The notes beneath the pieces are model-generated. The model was given only the letters and a program-made list of their open reading frames with translations. It ran no database searches and had not been told where the DNA came from. A stretch of 64,000 nt of DNA, from contig CP092870.1 in assembly GCA_030710605.1 (NCBI GenBank), forward strand, positions 52,155,921 through 52,219,920, written 5' to 3'. The translations under genes were made by a program, and so were the position numbers. This DNA comes from Cordylochernes scorpioides. Lineage: Eukaryota > Arthropoda > Arachnida > Pseudoscorpiones > Chernetidae. How positions within the stretch are numbered: position 1 is the stretch's first letter; each line of letters opens with the position of its first letter. Positions 1 through 11,600 of this stretch are shown piece by piece.

Positions 1-149
1 ATTTTACATATCGCGGATTGAATTTAAAAACCGTCATCCAATTATTATAATTTGGTATTAACTTTTTTTGTTTTGAATATAAATCAAAATCGCCGACTTT
101 TAGCTCGTCAAATATTTAAATTTTGTACGGGTATTTTATAAGGAAAATT

Positions 150-700
150 AGAGAGAGACAATATCAATGAACATCTGAAACCAAATGAAACAGAAGAAAA
201 TAGAAAGAAACTCATTGAAATTACTCACAAAATTGAACGATAAATTTGAAAATGAAAACAAGAAAAATGGGCAGATTTCAGCTAGAAAATGAATAAAAAA
301 AGGACAGCCAACACTGGAATACAATTGAAGTCGTATAAAACATTAGAAACCAACACCAATCCTCAATTCTCTGACCGATATGAAATGAACAACGAAAACG
401 AACGAACAGATAGCTGACATAATTGCTGAATATCTTTCAAGAACCTCCAGACTCAGTTATATCAATGATCCTAGAACTCTAAAAAATAATATAAACATAT
501 ATACAACAATATATAATAAGTTATTTAAAAAAGCAAGATACTACCATTAACATGATTTATTTTCCTCAAAGGACTTAACACTGAATGCGCTAAACTCAAC
601 AATAGAAAAGTTATTTCCCAAGAGGTCCCAGAAGATGATCTAATCTTGGTTCAGAGGATTAAACCATTTGGAGACAAAGCTAAAAATAAACTCCTACGTA
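150..700 (+). pseudogene. jockey-like LINE, upstream part of reverse-transcriptase ORF (decayed)
   Basis: Broken frames here read like the stretch before the polymerase core of jockey-type non-LTR retrotransposons: a basic helical segment around 200-290 with a KWADFSARK-like string, then IADIIAEYLS near 412-440. Several stops and frameshifts make it non-functional. The recognisable polymerase core resumes at 1082, beyond a nested MITE, so this is the left half of one interrupted element. Assignment rests on motif resemblance and order. Confidence 0.5.
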
Positions 701-721
701 TAGCGCGCCATCTATTATGAA

Positions 722-1080
722 AATTCGAAACTATTATAAAAAACGCATATAATTCTTTTAAAAATTTAACAAATTTCTATCTCTCTCTACTGCCCTTACT
801 GCAATGAAAAAATATTTATAATTGTATATATTCCTACTGTCCTCAAAGCTTATGTCCATAGTTAATTTAAAAATACCCTTTCCAAGAGTCTAACATCAGT
901 ATAAAAAGATAAATCGAAAAATGCAATATAACCGCGGTATGGTAGATTAAACTGGCGAAACCATTGGGAGGGTTCAGCACTGATGAGCCAGGACCTTCCA
1001 TTAATTTTTAATTGAGTGAGGACAGCAGAAAATTGTTTAACTTTTAAAAGAATCATACGCGTCTATAATAGTTTCGAATT
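722..1080. mobile_element. MITE family A, long-TIR copy nested in LINE
   Basis: The outer ends are inverted copies of each other: AATTCGAAACTATTATA at the left, and its complement ending GTTTCGAATT at the right, extending about 55 bp. Inside, at 834 and 1028, sit the CTACTGTCCT / GGACAGCAG boundaries that recur in many shorter copies in this window. It separates two halves of a LINE reverse transcriptase, so it inserted later. Confidence 0.65.
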
Positions 1081-1081
1081 C

Positions 1082-1830
1082 TAATACCAAGGCATTGAAA
1101 GATATCAATTGTAGTGCCAATACTGAAACCAAACAAAGATTCCAAGGAATGCAAGAACTATCGGCCAATTTCTCTCACCAGCATACTTCGTAAAGTAATA
1201 GAACGAATTATCCACTCTAGGCTCATAGTGTGACTCACTATCAATAATAAAATAAACTTCTACCAAACTGCCTATAGATCCCGGCACTGATCAACTGTTC
1301 TACTTCTGCCAATCAATAACAGATTATTTCCAAGAAAAAACGCCAAAGAAAACAACGGCCGTATTCCTGGATATGACCTCAGCTATTTATCGAGTGTGGA
1401 AGGAGAAATTACTTGAAAGGCTGCACAACATCTGAGTAAGAGGAAAAACCTTAATCTGGATTGCAGACTTATCAAAGGGAAGAAGTATAAAAGTTCGGGT
1501 CAACGGAGCATTTCCCAAGGACCGAAGAACATGGGCTGGTGTACCTCAGGGATTAGTTCTCAGTCCCCTTCTCTTTCTACTATATATTAACGACATCCAT
1601 CCTTACCACACTGAAGTCACAAAGGTCGCCTGTTTTTTAGATGATATAGCGATATGGCACACAAGTAGCTGTATAGAAAAATCAGAAAAATACTGAACAC
1701 ATCAATGAGAGGACTGGAGAAGTGGGCAATAGAACTCAAAATGACAATAGACCCAATATCAAACTTATGCGTCTTCTCCATTGACAGGAAAAATAGACGA
1801 AATTTAATCATTTAGAAATGATATTTGTGA
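1082..1830 (+). pseudogene. jockey-like LINE reverse transcriptase core (decayed)
   Basis: Frames joined across stops show the conserved order of a non-LTR reverse transcriptase: KPNKDSKECKNYRPISL near 1120-1176, AVFLDMTSAY near 1360-1390, GVPQGLVLSPLLFLLYIND near 1538-1594, then CFLDDIAIW near 1630-1656, where the catalytic F/YADD is FLDD. Internal stops and shifted frames show that it is dead. It continues the fragment at 150-700. Confidence 0.8.
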
Positions 1831-2133
1831 AGAGAGACCAATTTGTTATTTTTACATTAAATGTCAATGTATCAATGATAGGCGTGACCTGCTGGTGTGT
1901 GCATATAATTTCATCTAGTTTATTTTTAATCTCTTGTCCTTCCTTATACATTATCTGGAATACCTTTTAAGTAATAAAAGTTCTTCGTTATCAGCGTTCT
2001 TTCTTCTGAGAAAATTTACAAACAAAAAAACCATATTAATCATAAGGCCATCTATACATACATATATATATATTACGTTCCATATATAAATAGGAAATGG
2101 AAGCATTAAAGAATGAATGTTTCTTTACAGCAA

Positions 2134-2337
2134 ATAAGAGCTTATGTCCATAGTTTTCTTAAATACCATCTGATATCCCACCCTTCGGTGTAGCATATAA
2201 AATCAGAATGATCCAATTCAGTACAAGAGCTCTAAAGAAGCGGTCTGATAGATTAAATTAAAGAAACCGCTTGGAGCGTTCATCACTGATGATTCAAGTC
2301 CCCCTAATATTTTTTCATCGCAGTAAGGACAGTAGAA
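2134..2337. mobile_element. MITE family A copy
   Basis: It runs from AGCTTATGTCCATAG to TAAGGACAGTAG and contains the family core: a GCGGT...TAGATTAAA segment, then CATCACTGATGA and AGTCCCCCTAATA. It matches the copies at 4346, 5874, 7865, 34578 and 43797. Non-coding; short frames across it are incidental. Confidence 0.7.
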
Positions 2338-2652
2338 TTTTGATTGGTGTGTAAAATAAAATACACGTCTTAATGTTTTCATTTGCTGTATATAGATTTG
2401 TAATGCTTTATATTGATAGCAGAATTTTGTTTTATGTTTAAAAGAAACATTCATGCTTAAATGCTTTTTTTTTTTTAATTCTATGTTGATCCTACAAGAA
2501 AATAAAGAAGATATTACAAGCATTTACAGAATAAACGGACATTGATTACATCAAGTAAGAACAGCACAATGGGTCAGAAATAGCAGTAGCAGAAGTTGTA
2601 CCGGAACAATAGAACATGTGGAGTGCTTCACCTCTACTCCTAACCTAGGCGC

Positions 2653-2658
2653 TATAAA
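2653..2658 (+). promoter_or_regulatory. TATA box of the secreted-peptide gene
   Basis: TATAAA lies 39 nt before the start codon at 2692. Transcription should therefore begin around 2680-2686, giving a 5' leader of only about 10 nt if this is the main promoter. The position is consistent with the signal-peptide exon that follows. Confidence 0.6.
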
Positions 2659-2691
2659 GTCAGCTGCTATTACTGAATACAGACACTCAAG

Positions 2692-5600
2692 ATGAAACCT
2701 GCTCTTGTATTGTTGGCAGCACTTCTTGTGGGTAAGTAACCATTTTTTCATCATCTTAAATTCTATATTCTGTAAATACCAAATCTATATATATATATAA
2801 ATGAATGCATGTGTGTGTCCTTTATGCCTGACCAAACCACTCATTGGAACGCCATGAAACTTTGGGAAGTTATTTAGTATAGTACTGGGAAGGTTTCTGA
2901 AAAATAATTTCTTGAATATCTTGAATATCCTTAGAGTTATTTGCAGATTTGTAGATTTAACTTCAAGCAGCGCCTCTATTGCGACGATGATAACAAGTTT
3001 TTTCATCTATAAGTTTTATGATCACTAAGTTTATTATCTTAAAGATTATTTATCAAAAGTAAGATTTTCTACCTATTAATTGCGCACAAGTCAAAGTTAG
3101 TTATCGAGTATTTTTCAAGGGACCGGGAAAAAATGTTCACTAGATAAAACGATTATTTTGTAATGTAGAAAATTAGGAAAGACAAAATTCAGGATGACAC
3201 GGCAATTTATTTGAGACAAGATGAGACAAGGGACCGGGAAAAATGTTCACTTTATCGAGAGATTCAAATTTACGAGTTTCAAATTATCAAAATATATCTA
3301 TTATTTTTTTTTTATAAGTTTATAGAGAATTGTTTTAACAAATGTTCGTTAGACAAACCTTTACTCGGGTAAAACCCGGGCGAAGCAGGGTACGTCCGCT
3401 AGTATCATATATTATTTTGCGAAAGAGCATTGCTAGATATAATATTTTGCGAGAATACATTGCAATTATTTATATAGGATAGAAAGATATGAAAACGTAC
3501 AATAAGATGAATTGTTTATATACATATAAATACAATTTTTCATATATACTCTTATAATTATATATTTCTGTTGTTCTATTCTCTCTCCTTTTTTTAATGG
3601 ACACAAAAATCTGCTTATATATGTAAATATGAATGTATGCACCTAAACAATTTTCTTCTTGTACATTTCCAATTGTTCTCCTTTGTAAGGGCAGTAATAC
3701 TCGAAAGCTCAGAATAATTATAAAAACTTTAAAATAAACTCTTCACCTTATTATTTCACGCTTTTTATAATAATCATTGATTTTTAATTATTCAATAATT
3801 GGTCAAATATTAGAAATGATTAAAAACCAACGATTAGTTTATATTCATTCCAGAACTGCGACTGTGGACAAATCCACCGGTGCACAGAGGAGGCCCTGGA
3901 GTGGATTCGTCACCTCGACATTCCACTCTAGAGAAACTTGCCAACATTGTTGTATTGTGCTGTAAAAAACAATATCATACGCAATATATATATATATATA
4001 TATTCATTCCGATAGATGGCGCAAGCCATTAGGAACTTTAAACGTATTTGCACGATCAAATAATGCCTTTATCTTAATATACCCTCCTGACACCAGTACA
4101 ATTTCACACCTTTGTATTATTTTTCACATTAACTTATTCTTTTAGAAAATTTTATTAAAAGATATTTCATTATATTTCTTTATATAATGACGCTTTGCGG
4201 GCGCTGAGTTTATTCATACAAAATGTAATGCCTTGATAAAGGTTGGCGTTCAGCCAACCGAAATATTGGCGAATAAATAGTTTTATTCAATCCAATATAT
4301 ACCTTTTCATTATCTAAATTATCTATATGTAATACTACTACCTAAAAGCTTATGTTCATTGTTTTCTTGAATATCATTTCCGAGATTCCACACACATCCT
4401 TCAGTGTAGAATATATAAGAATAATCGTCCAATGCAGTATTATATAGCTCTAAAACTATGTCTGGGACTATTCATCACTGATGAGCCAAGCCCTCCCAAT
4501 ATATTTTCATCGCAGTAAGGACAGTAGAAGTTTGTTTTATATGTAAAAGAAATATTTGTGATTTAACGCTTTCATTTCCTATATAAAGATGGTGTAATTT
4601 ATAAATAATATTTTTTAATCCACATTCTTCACATTTCTATTCAATTTATAAATTCTTAAGTTAATACGAGAAAATAAAATAGGGCATGGCTCATCAGTGG
4701 TGAACCCTTCCAGCGATTTCGCCAGTTTAACCTACCATACCGCTGTTATATTGTATTTTGTTGTTTTCCTTTCATACTGAAACTGACGCTAATGGAAAAT
4801 GGACATAAACTTTGGGGACAGTAGAAATACATATAAATATATAATATGCTTTGAACATTTCTCTTCCGCAAACAGTGAATAAGTCTTTTTTAAAACACAA
4901 TATTAATGGACTTGGTTCATCAGTAGTGCGCTAATGCAATATATTAATATTTTCCTTTCATTCACATTTCTTCAGATTCAAATATGTTAATATATATTAA
5001 AAATAAAGAAGGCATATCCTAACCAAAAGCACATGTGCATTTTAGATGGGAGAGCGCCATCTAGTGGAGCAAAAGTAAACAAAACGTTTATTTAACTTGC
5101 TCCATGATATTTGGCCAACTCAATTTCTTTATTAATCAAGAAAAGCCATCCATGAACGCGTTTCGCGCTGTTGGCGCTCGTCAGCCTGGAGCAGGCTGTA
5201 CCACTGCGACCAAAAAGATTTTTGGTCCCAGAGGCTTCTTGAGAAACCTAGAAATGGGTATTTAAAGTCAAACTTGCGTAAATACGCTTAATATTTTTGT
5301 ATATTATAATTAATACATATGTATGTGAGAAAGCATAGGGGTTCTTCTCCCGCCAAATTAAACGTCAACATTAGACGCCATCTATTGACCTCGTCTAGCG
5401 GCCTCAGGTCAGTGACAAAGCCACAACACCAGCTTTGGCAAACTGAAAAGCGTCATCCTAGAGGCCATGGTGTCAGGCTAATGGCCCTCGTCAGCATAAG
5501 GTGGACATTATTGCATGAGATCCACGCGGCATCCAATGAAATCTTCACAATCTGCCAAAGAAGTGTTTAGCTAGTAAAGTGTGTGGGGCAAATCTATGGC

Positions 5601-8600
5601 CAAATTATAGATGGAAATTTTCCATATGTATTTGTAAAGATATGTAAATATATATAACAATTTTTTCTCATATACATTATTTTATTTATTCCTGTTGAAG
5701 GGTAGAAATTCCTAAAGAAGCTTGTATAAATTAATGTAAAAAAACTTAATGCTTTTCTTTTTGTTGATTTTTTGATCATTATTCAACTTATAATATAAAT
5801 TATTCATGTAATAATTTAAAACATTAAAGCACGAACATTTTCTAATACACATAAAACAAACTTCTACTGTCCTTACTGCGATGAAAAAATATTAGGAGAA
5901 TTTGGCTCATCATTGGTGAACCCTCCCAGCGGTTTTTCCAATTTAATCTACCAGACCGTTAGAGTTCTGATACTGTATTGGACGATTCTGCTCATAAATG
6001 CTGCACCTATGAGCCATGCCACTTCCTAATTTATTTCATCGTAATAAGGATAGTAGAAGATTTTTTAAAGTGTAAAATGAACAATCGTTCTTTAAGTATT
6101 TTATTAATTATACAAACTCCGCCTTTGCTGGCCCCAAGCTCGGATGAAAAAGGAGGAGGGGGAGGAGCAAACAAGCTCACTAAAAAACCTGGGCTCAGCT
6201 TGCCCGGCTGATAGTACCTTGTAAGAGCTCCTAATCCAGGACTACAGGATAAGCAGCGTTTGTACTCCATGTTAGGAGCGGCTGCGCATGGCGTCTGTTC
6301 CTATGTCAGAGGCGGCCATTTCTTTCGGAGCTAAGTCAGCCTACCAATGAGTAGTGCTCCCAGTCTTAATGACAAAGGCAGATGCATTCTACTTCACCCA
6401 GTCATGAAAGTTGTCAAAGCTTGATACCCTAATGCGATTGAGTGGAGATAAGAAAGAAGATTAATTATACATGCTCCCAATGACTTCTTTTCTTTATAAT
6501 TGATGGGAATGATAATTAAAGGGAAGAGGTTTGACACGAAAGAAGAGATAAAAAGAAATCTAAGTACGTTTTGATAAGTTTTTTTTTTTTTTTTGCAGCA
6601 TCTTTCTCTAGTTGGGAGTAAATATGGAGGCGATGCATTAATGAAAGAGGATTAAACTTTTATCAACAAATATTAGTAATATCACTAGTGGTAGAATAGA
6701 GATGTACTATTAGTCCCCGGGATCATACTTTCTATATAGAATTATTACCTTAACTCTATGTTGTAGCCACTCAGGCCTTTGACCTTGACGAAGAAATGGA
6801 GGCCATGAGACGCTGGAAAAGAGGGAGTGAATTGTGCAAAAAAAAGTTTCCAAACGAGAATGTAACCATGGTAAGAATTTATATATCTATAACATTTTAT
6901 TCTAAGGATAATATCTTCAAGAAATGTTTTAATATCTATTTATCGAGAATTATGAGAATATTCACTCACGGAGAAAACTTAAGAAACTGTAAAGTCTTTG
7001 ATGTCGCCAGTTTTCCGTTTTTTTTTTTTCAATAGAGTCAAATAAAATTTTAAAAATGTATAAGACGCCGCTGTGCAACTCTTTTTTTTTACATTAAAGG
7101 AAGCTTTGGTGCAACCCCTTCTTCAGCTAACTAAAACATTGCTGCGTCTTATTATTATTAATATTATTATTTTAATTTGTCGAAATACGTAATCCTGTAA
7201 TAATAAAAATGCTGTTCCAACTTAGGTATCTCGTGTGTCTTCAATAAAGGTCGCTGTAATATCTTAGAGTTATTGTCCTGATATACATGCTGAAAGTTAC
7301 AACTTCCTTAAAGTTTGTCCATGGGTGTATGTTGGTTATCTCGCATGTCTTCAATAAATGTAATATCTAACAGAGATTGTCCTGTAATACATGCTGAAAG
7401 TCACAACTTTCTTATGTTATTCCATGAGTGTATATTGGTTATCTCGTGTGTCTTCAATAAAGGTCACTGTAATATCTTACATAGTTATAGTCCCGATATA
7501 CATACTGAAAGTTACAACTTCTTTAAGTTTTGTCTATAAGTGTATTTTAAATAACTCGATTGCCAGGGCGAAATTACAGTTTGAAACTTCTACTATCTAG
7601 CCAAGTGAAGAAGGACTTGAAGATTATCAAACGTTATATATATATATAGTTAACAAGATATTGAATACATGTGACAGAATATATACGTGATTACTGGGAT
7701 AATTCAATCTAATACAAATACCTATATTGCGATATCTATAGCCAAAGAATAATAACATTAAACACTATATTTTCTTCTCCAATCAAACCAACTTTCTACT
7801 GCCCATACTGGGATGAATTAATGCGACGTGTAAATTTTTCGATGCAAATATTTATTTGTAATTCTACAGTACTAGATACTTATGGCCATATACATACAAA
7901 TATCATGACCATCCCCTGATTATTTCACTCTCCAGTGTCGCATATATACCGTCCAATGCAGTCTTAGGGCTCTTAATAGCAGTTTGTTGGATTAATTTGG
8001 TGATACCGCTGGGAGGGTTCACCATTGATGAGCCAAGCCCTCACAATATTTCAATCGAGTAAGGATAATAGTAATTTTGTTTAATTTGCATGAAGAGAAA
8101 TCCGTGTTAATGGTTATAATTTTAATACAATCTAACTAGCTAGAAATCTGGATAAGTCATCTGATAATTGTAGTGCATTGGTATCGGAAATCCGACTTAA
8201 GCTGTTATTTTGACATTGTATCCAAAACTCTCCTCTCTCGTCAAAATATACGTCAAAACTAGAATCCATCTTTGTTAGATTGTGAAGATTCCATTTGATC
8301 CCTTGTGGCTCTCTCATGGATTAAAGTCCCTCCTGGACTGACGCGGGCCATTAGCCTGAAATAATGATCCCCAGGAGGAGGTTTCTCAGTTTTCCAAAGC
8401 TGGTGTTCTGACTTTGTCTCCGACCCGAGTTCGCTAGTTTGAGGCGACGGTAAATATATAGCGTCTAGCTTTGACGTCTATTTTGAAGGGAGAGGTGACC
8501 TTTATATTTTTAAATCAATATCCTCTCGGCAAGATATCCATAAAACAACCCTGTAATGTAAGGGAGTTAAATGTCATTGTAAAATTATATTAAAACTATT

Positions 8601-11600
8601 CCATTTGTATATTTAATCATTTACTCATCATTACGTGCAGAAATTTCCAATGAGGTGAAGCATTGAGCACGGTATAACAAACACAGAAGGATGGCCAACG
8701 ACTTATTGTTTATTTTATAAGGAACGATTAGTTTAACTCGTAAAGGGGAATGATAAGTTTGCGGGAAGACAAAGGGAATAAAACTAATCTCACTTCTTCA
8801 GAGCTTCCGAAAAGGATTTTTGAATTAGTTTAGTGTCTGAGCAAGAAAGACAAGGAATCATGCGGATCTTCTGTTCGATAAAGAGGTTAGTAACCGATTG
8901 AATAATGGTGGATAATTTATCAGATTTGAAATAATTAGATCATTATATCATTTTTTCATATTGTAATGAAATTTATGTATGCGTTATTTTAATGGCTCTT
9001 CACGCTCGTTTCCTCCAGATATTAACCAGCCAATCGCTTCTTTATTTATAGTATTAAGTTATAGAGCACATTTTTCCCATTATTATTTTTATTTTGCAAG
9101 AATTTACTCGGTATATAAATCATTAGTTAACTTCGTAAATACCCCTCTTACAGCTCTTCTGTGTATTTGTTCACCTTCTCTATTTTACAGCCAGTTTTGA
9201 ATGTTTGACGAGATTGTTGTGTTTGGTGTGATTGTATCTCGGACAATCTAACCATTATTTATATAGCAGGCAACACCATATAGAGATGTCTAATGAATGC
9301 TATTATATGTTTTGTGATGGAACCATTAGCAATCTCTCTCTATATATAAATGTCATAATATTTAGCAATATCAATTAAAGATGTTTGTGGGTATGTATGG
9401 AAGTATGAGGAAAGGGAAGATAAAATAGCTGGGTCAAAACAATCCCTCGGGTCGTCAGATGTTCAGCGGCTTAACTCCCCTTTCCCTTGAAGGATAATTC
9501 ATTCAAGCGGTTTAAAAGAATCTGGATTTGATTATCAAGGGACAGTTCGTACCGAGGTGGTTTCGACACAGTTGTTCCCAGGGTGGCCTCGGACTTTCTC
9601 GGGTTTTTATCTCTAGATCTTGTCTCCTGTATACGCCATACCAGTCGTCACACAACTATCACAAATGCTTCATAAATCATCATATATATATATATGATAA
9701 AATAAAAATACTTCCTATTATTTTTACATGCTTGAAAATAATAATGTTAAAGGAGGGCTGAAACGTCCCCAAAGATAGCCGCGACAACCAGTTCCCATAT
9801 AACTTCACAACAGGAAAACAGAGAACAGGAAATGTCCAACCTTTTTCCCCGGTAGGGAGAACACGCCGGCTAAAATAGAGCCCGGGAATTGTTAAATAGA
9901 GTTGCGAGAGAGATCAAAGGAGATACGGCCGAACTGGGAAATCTCATTGCTGGAGCCATATCAGCACACTTTTTCTAGGAATGTAGCCTTCTTGTGTAGC
10001 TACTAACCTCTGGAGTGTTTATTTGCATATCCATTCACATTACTACATATATATATAGAATAATGGTATATGAAAGCGTCTAACAAAGGTGTCTGTGTAT
10101 GGAGGGAGTCAATGGACGCTGCGCCCTCAGGTGCTGTGTAAAAGGGAAAGCGGCCAAGAGAAGTCTTGAAGATGACTTCGAAGATGAAGAAGATCTAGAA
10201 GGCCCTCGAAGAGTAAGTGTTTAAATCAAAAATACCTTTTTACTAAATTTTCATAATTTGTTTGAGATTTTACCAGCAATTATATCTTATTCAGTATGTG
10301 TATGTGGAGCAAGTTTAATGTTAGATATATTTTTAACATGAATCATAGGTTTGAATACCCTCCGGGTTTGATTTATGATAGATGACAATTTAATATATAA
10401 AATCTATATAGCATTCCGATTTAGGCTTTTATATATCTGTGTGTTTGTGTGTTAGATATTTGTAAATATTATTTTTAGAGAGAGAATACACATCTAAATT
10501 TTATAATTTTTAAGCTTTAGTATTAAAACGACATAAAGACTTTCCATTTTATTGAATAATAATGTTAAAAAATAAATATTAATCGTATGCAATCGCCTGT
10601 TTGCACAGGGTTTCTTCAGGAGGAGATGTGGAGCTAACGTGGTGAAGAAGGTGTTCAAGGAAGAAGGTGTTAGGTGTCGTCGGAGAGGAAAACGTGGTGT
10701 AAGTTATTTCAAAAATTATGCAAATTAAATAATACATTATATCCCGACTTTAAACAACCCTCCACCCTTAATCCATCCATGTATTAAATTATAGATTTTA
10801 TATATTAAATTGCGCCATCTATCAATAAAATTTGTAACAATTAAATTGACTGACAATGTTTTGAAGATAAAGGTTGTCTGTCCGGCATTCAATATTTCCT
10901 TTAAATAGACACTTCAAACAGATAAAGTAAAATAAAGTATTTGGCAAGGTGTTAAAATAATAATAATTTTATAAGAATAACTAAAACGCCTCGCCAAATG
11001 CTTTATTTTTGTCTGTCTCCTACAAAAAAAAACAAAAAACAGACGACGTCGATATCAAACTATGAAACTTCCTTAAGTTTGGTCCTTTATTGTATTTTCA
11101 CAACACGCATTCAACAAATATGTAAAATTTGGGATTTAAAAAAAAATATTTTACGAGTTAATGAACAAATTTTTAATATTTTACACAAATAATGAAAAAA
11201 AAGGAACTAAATATAATTTTCCCAAATTTAATATATAAATATATACCCAAAATGATTCCTCTTTTTTAAAAAATGCATTGAAACAGTATATTTTCAACAA
11301 ATTTGGAGCACCAGTTTTGGGAAATTCAGATAAAAAGACAACAATCTGTATACCAAATCACCAGGCCTTTGCTCTCATTAGTAAAGAAGCGGCTTCGATA
11401 TAATAACTCCTTTCATAGGAAGTTATGCATTATATTAATGCATATTTGAAGGGAGAAGTTTCCCTTTTGGTTTATGACTACCATGCATCCGCAACCTAAA
11501 GCAGTATAAAGTATTTAATGTCCCCGGTCGACTGTTTTTGGAAAAAATACAGAGGCTTTTGACATTTGGTTAACTCGTGTTTCTTCAATAAAGGTCACTG

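Noticed and set aside
6590..6620. Extra exon after T-rich tract and GCAG at 6599
   Set aside because: The open segment would end in an in-frame stop when joined to exon 1, and exon 2 at 6767 already joins in phase.
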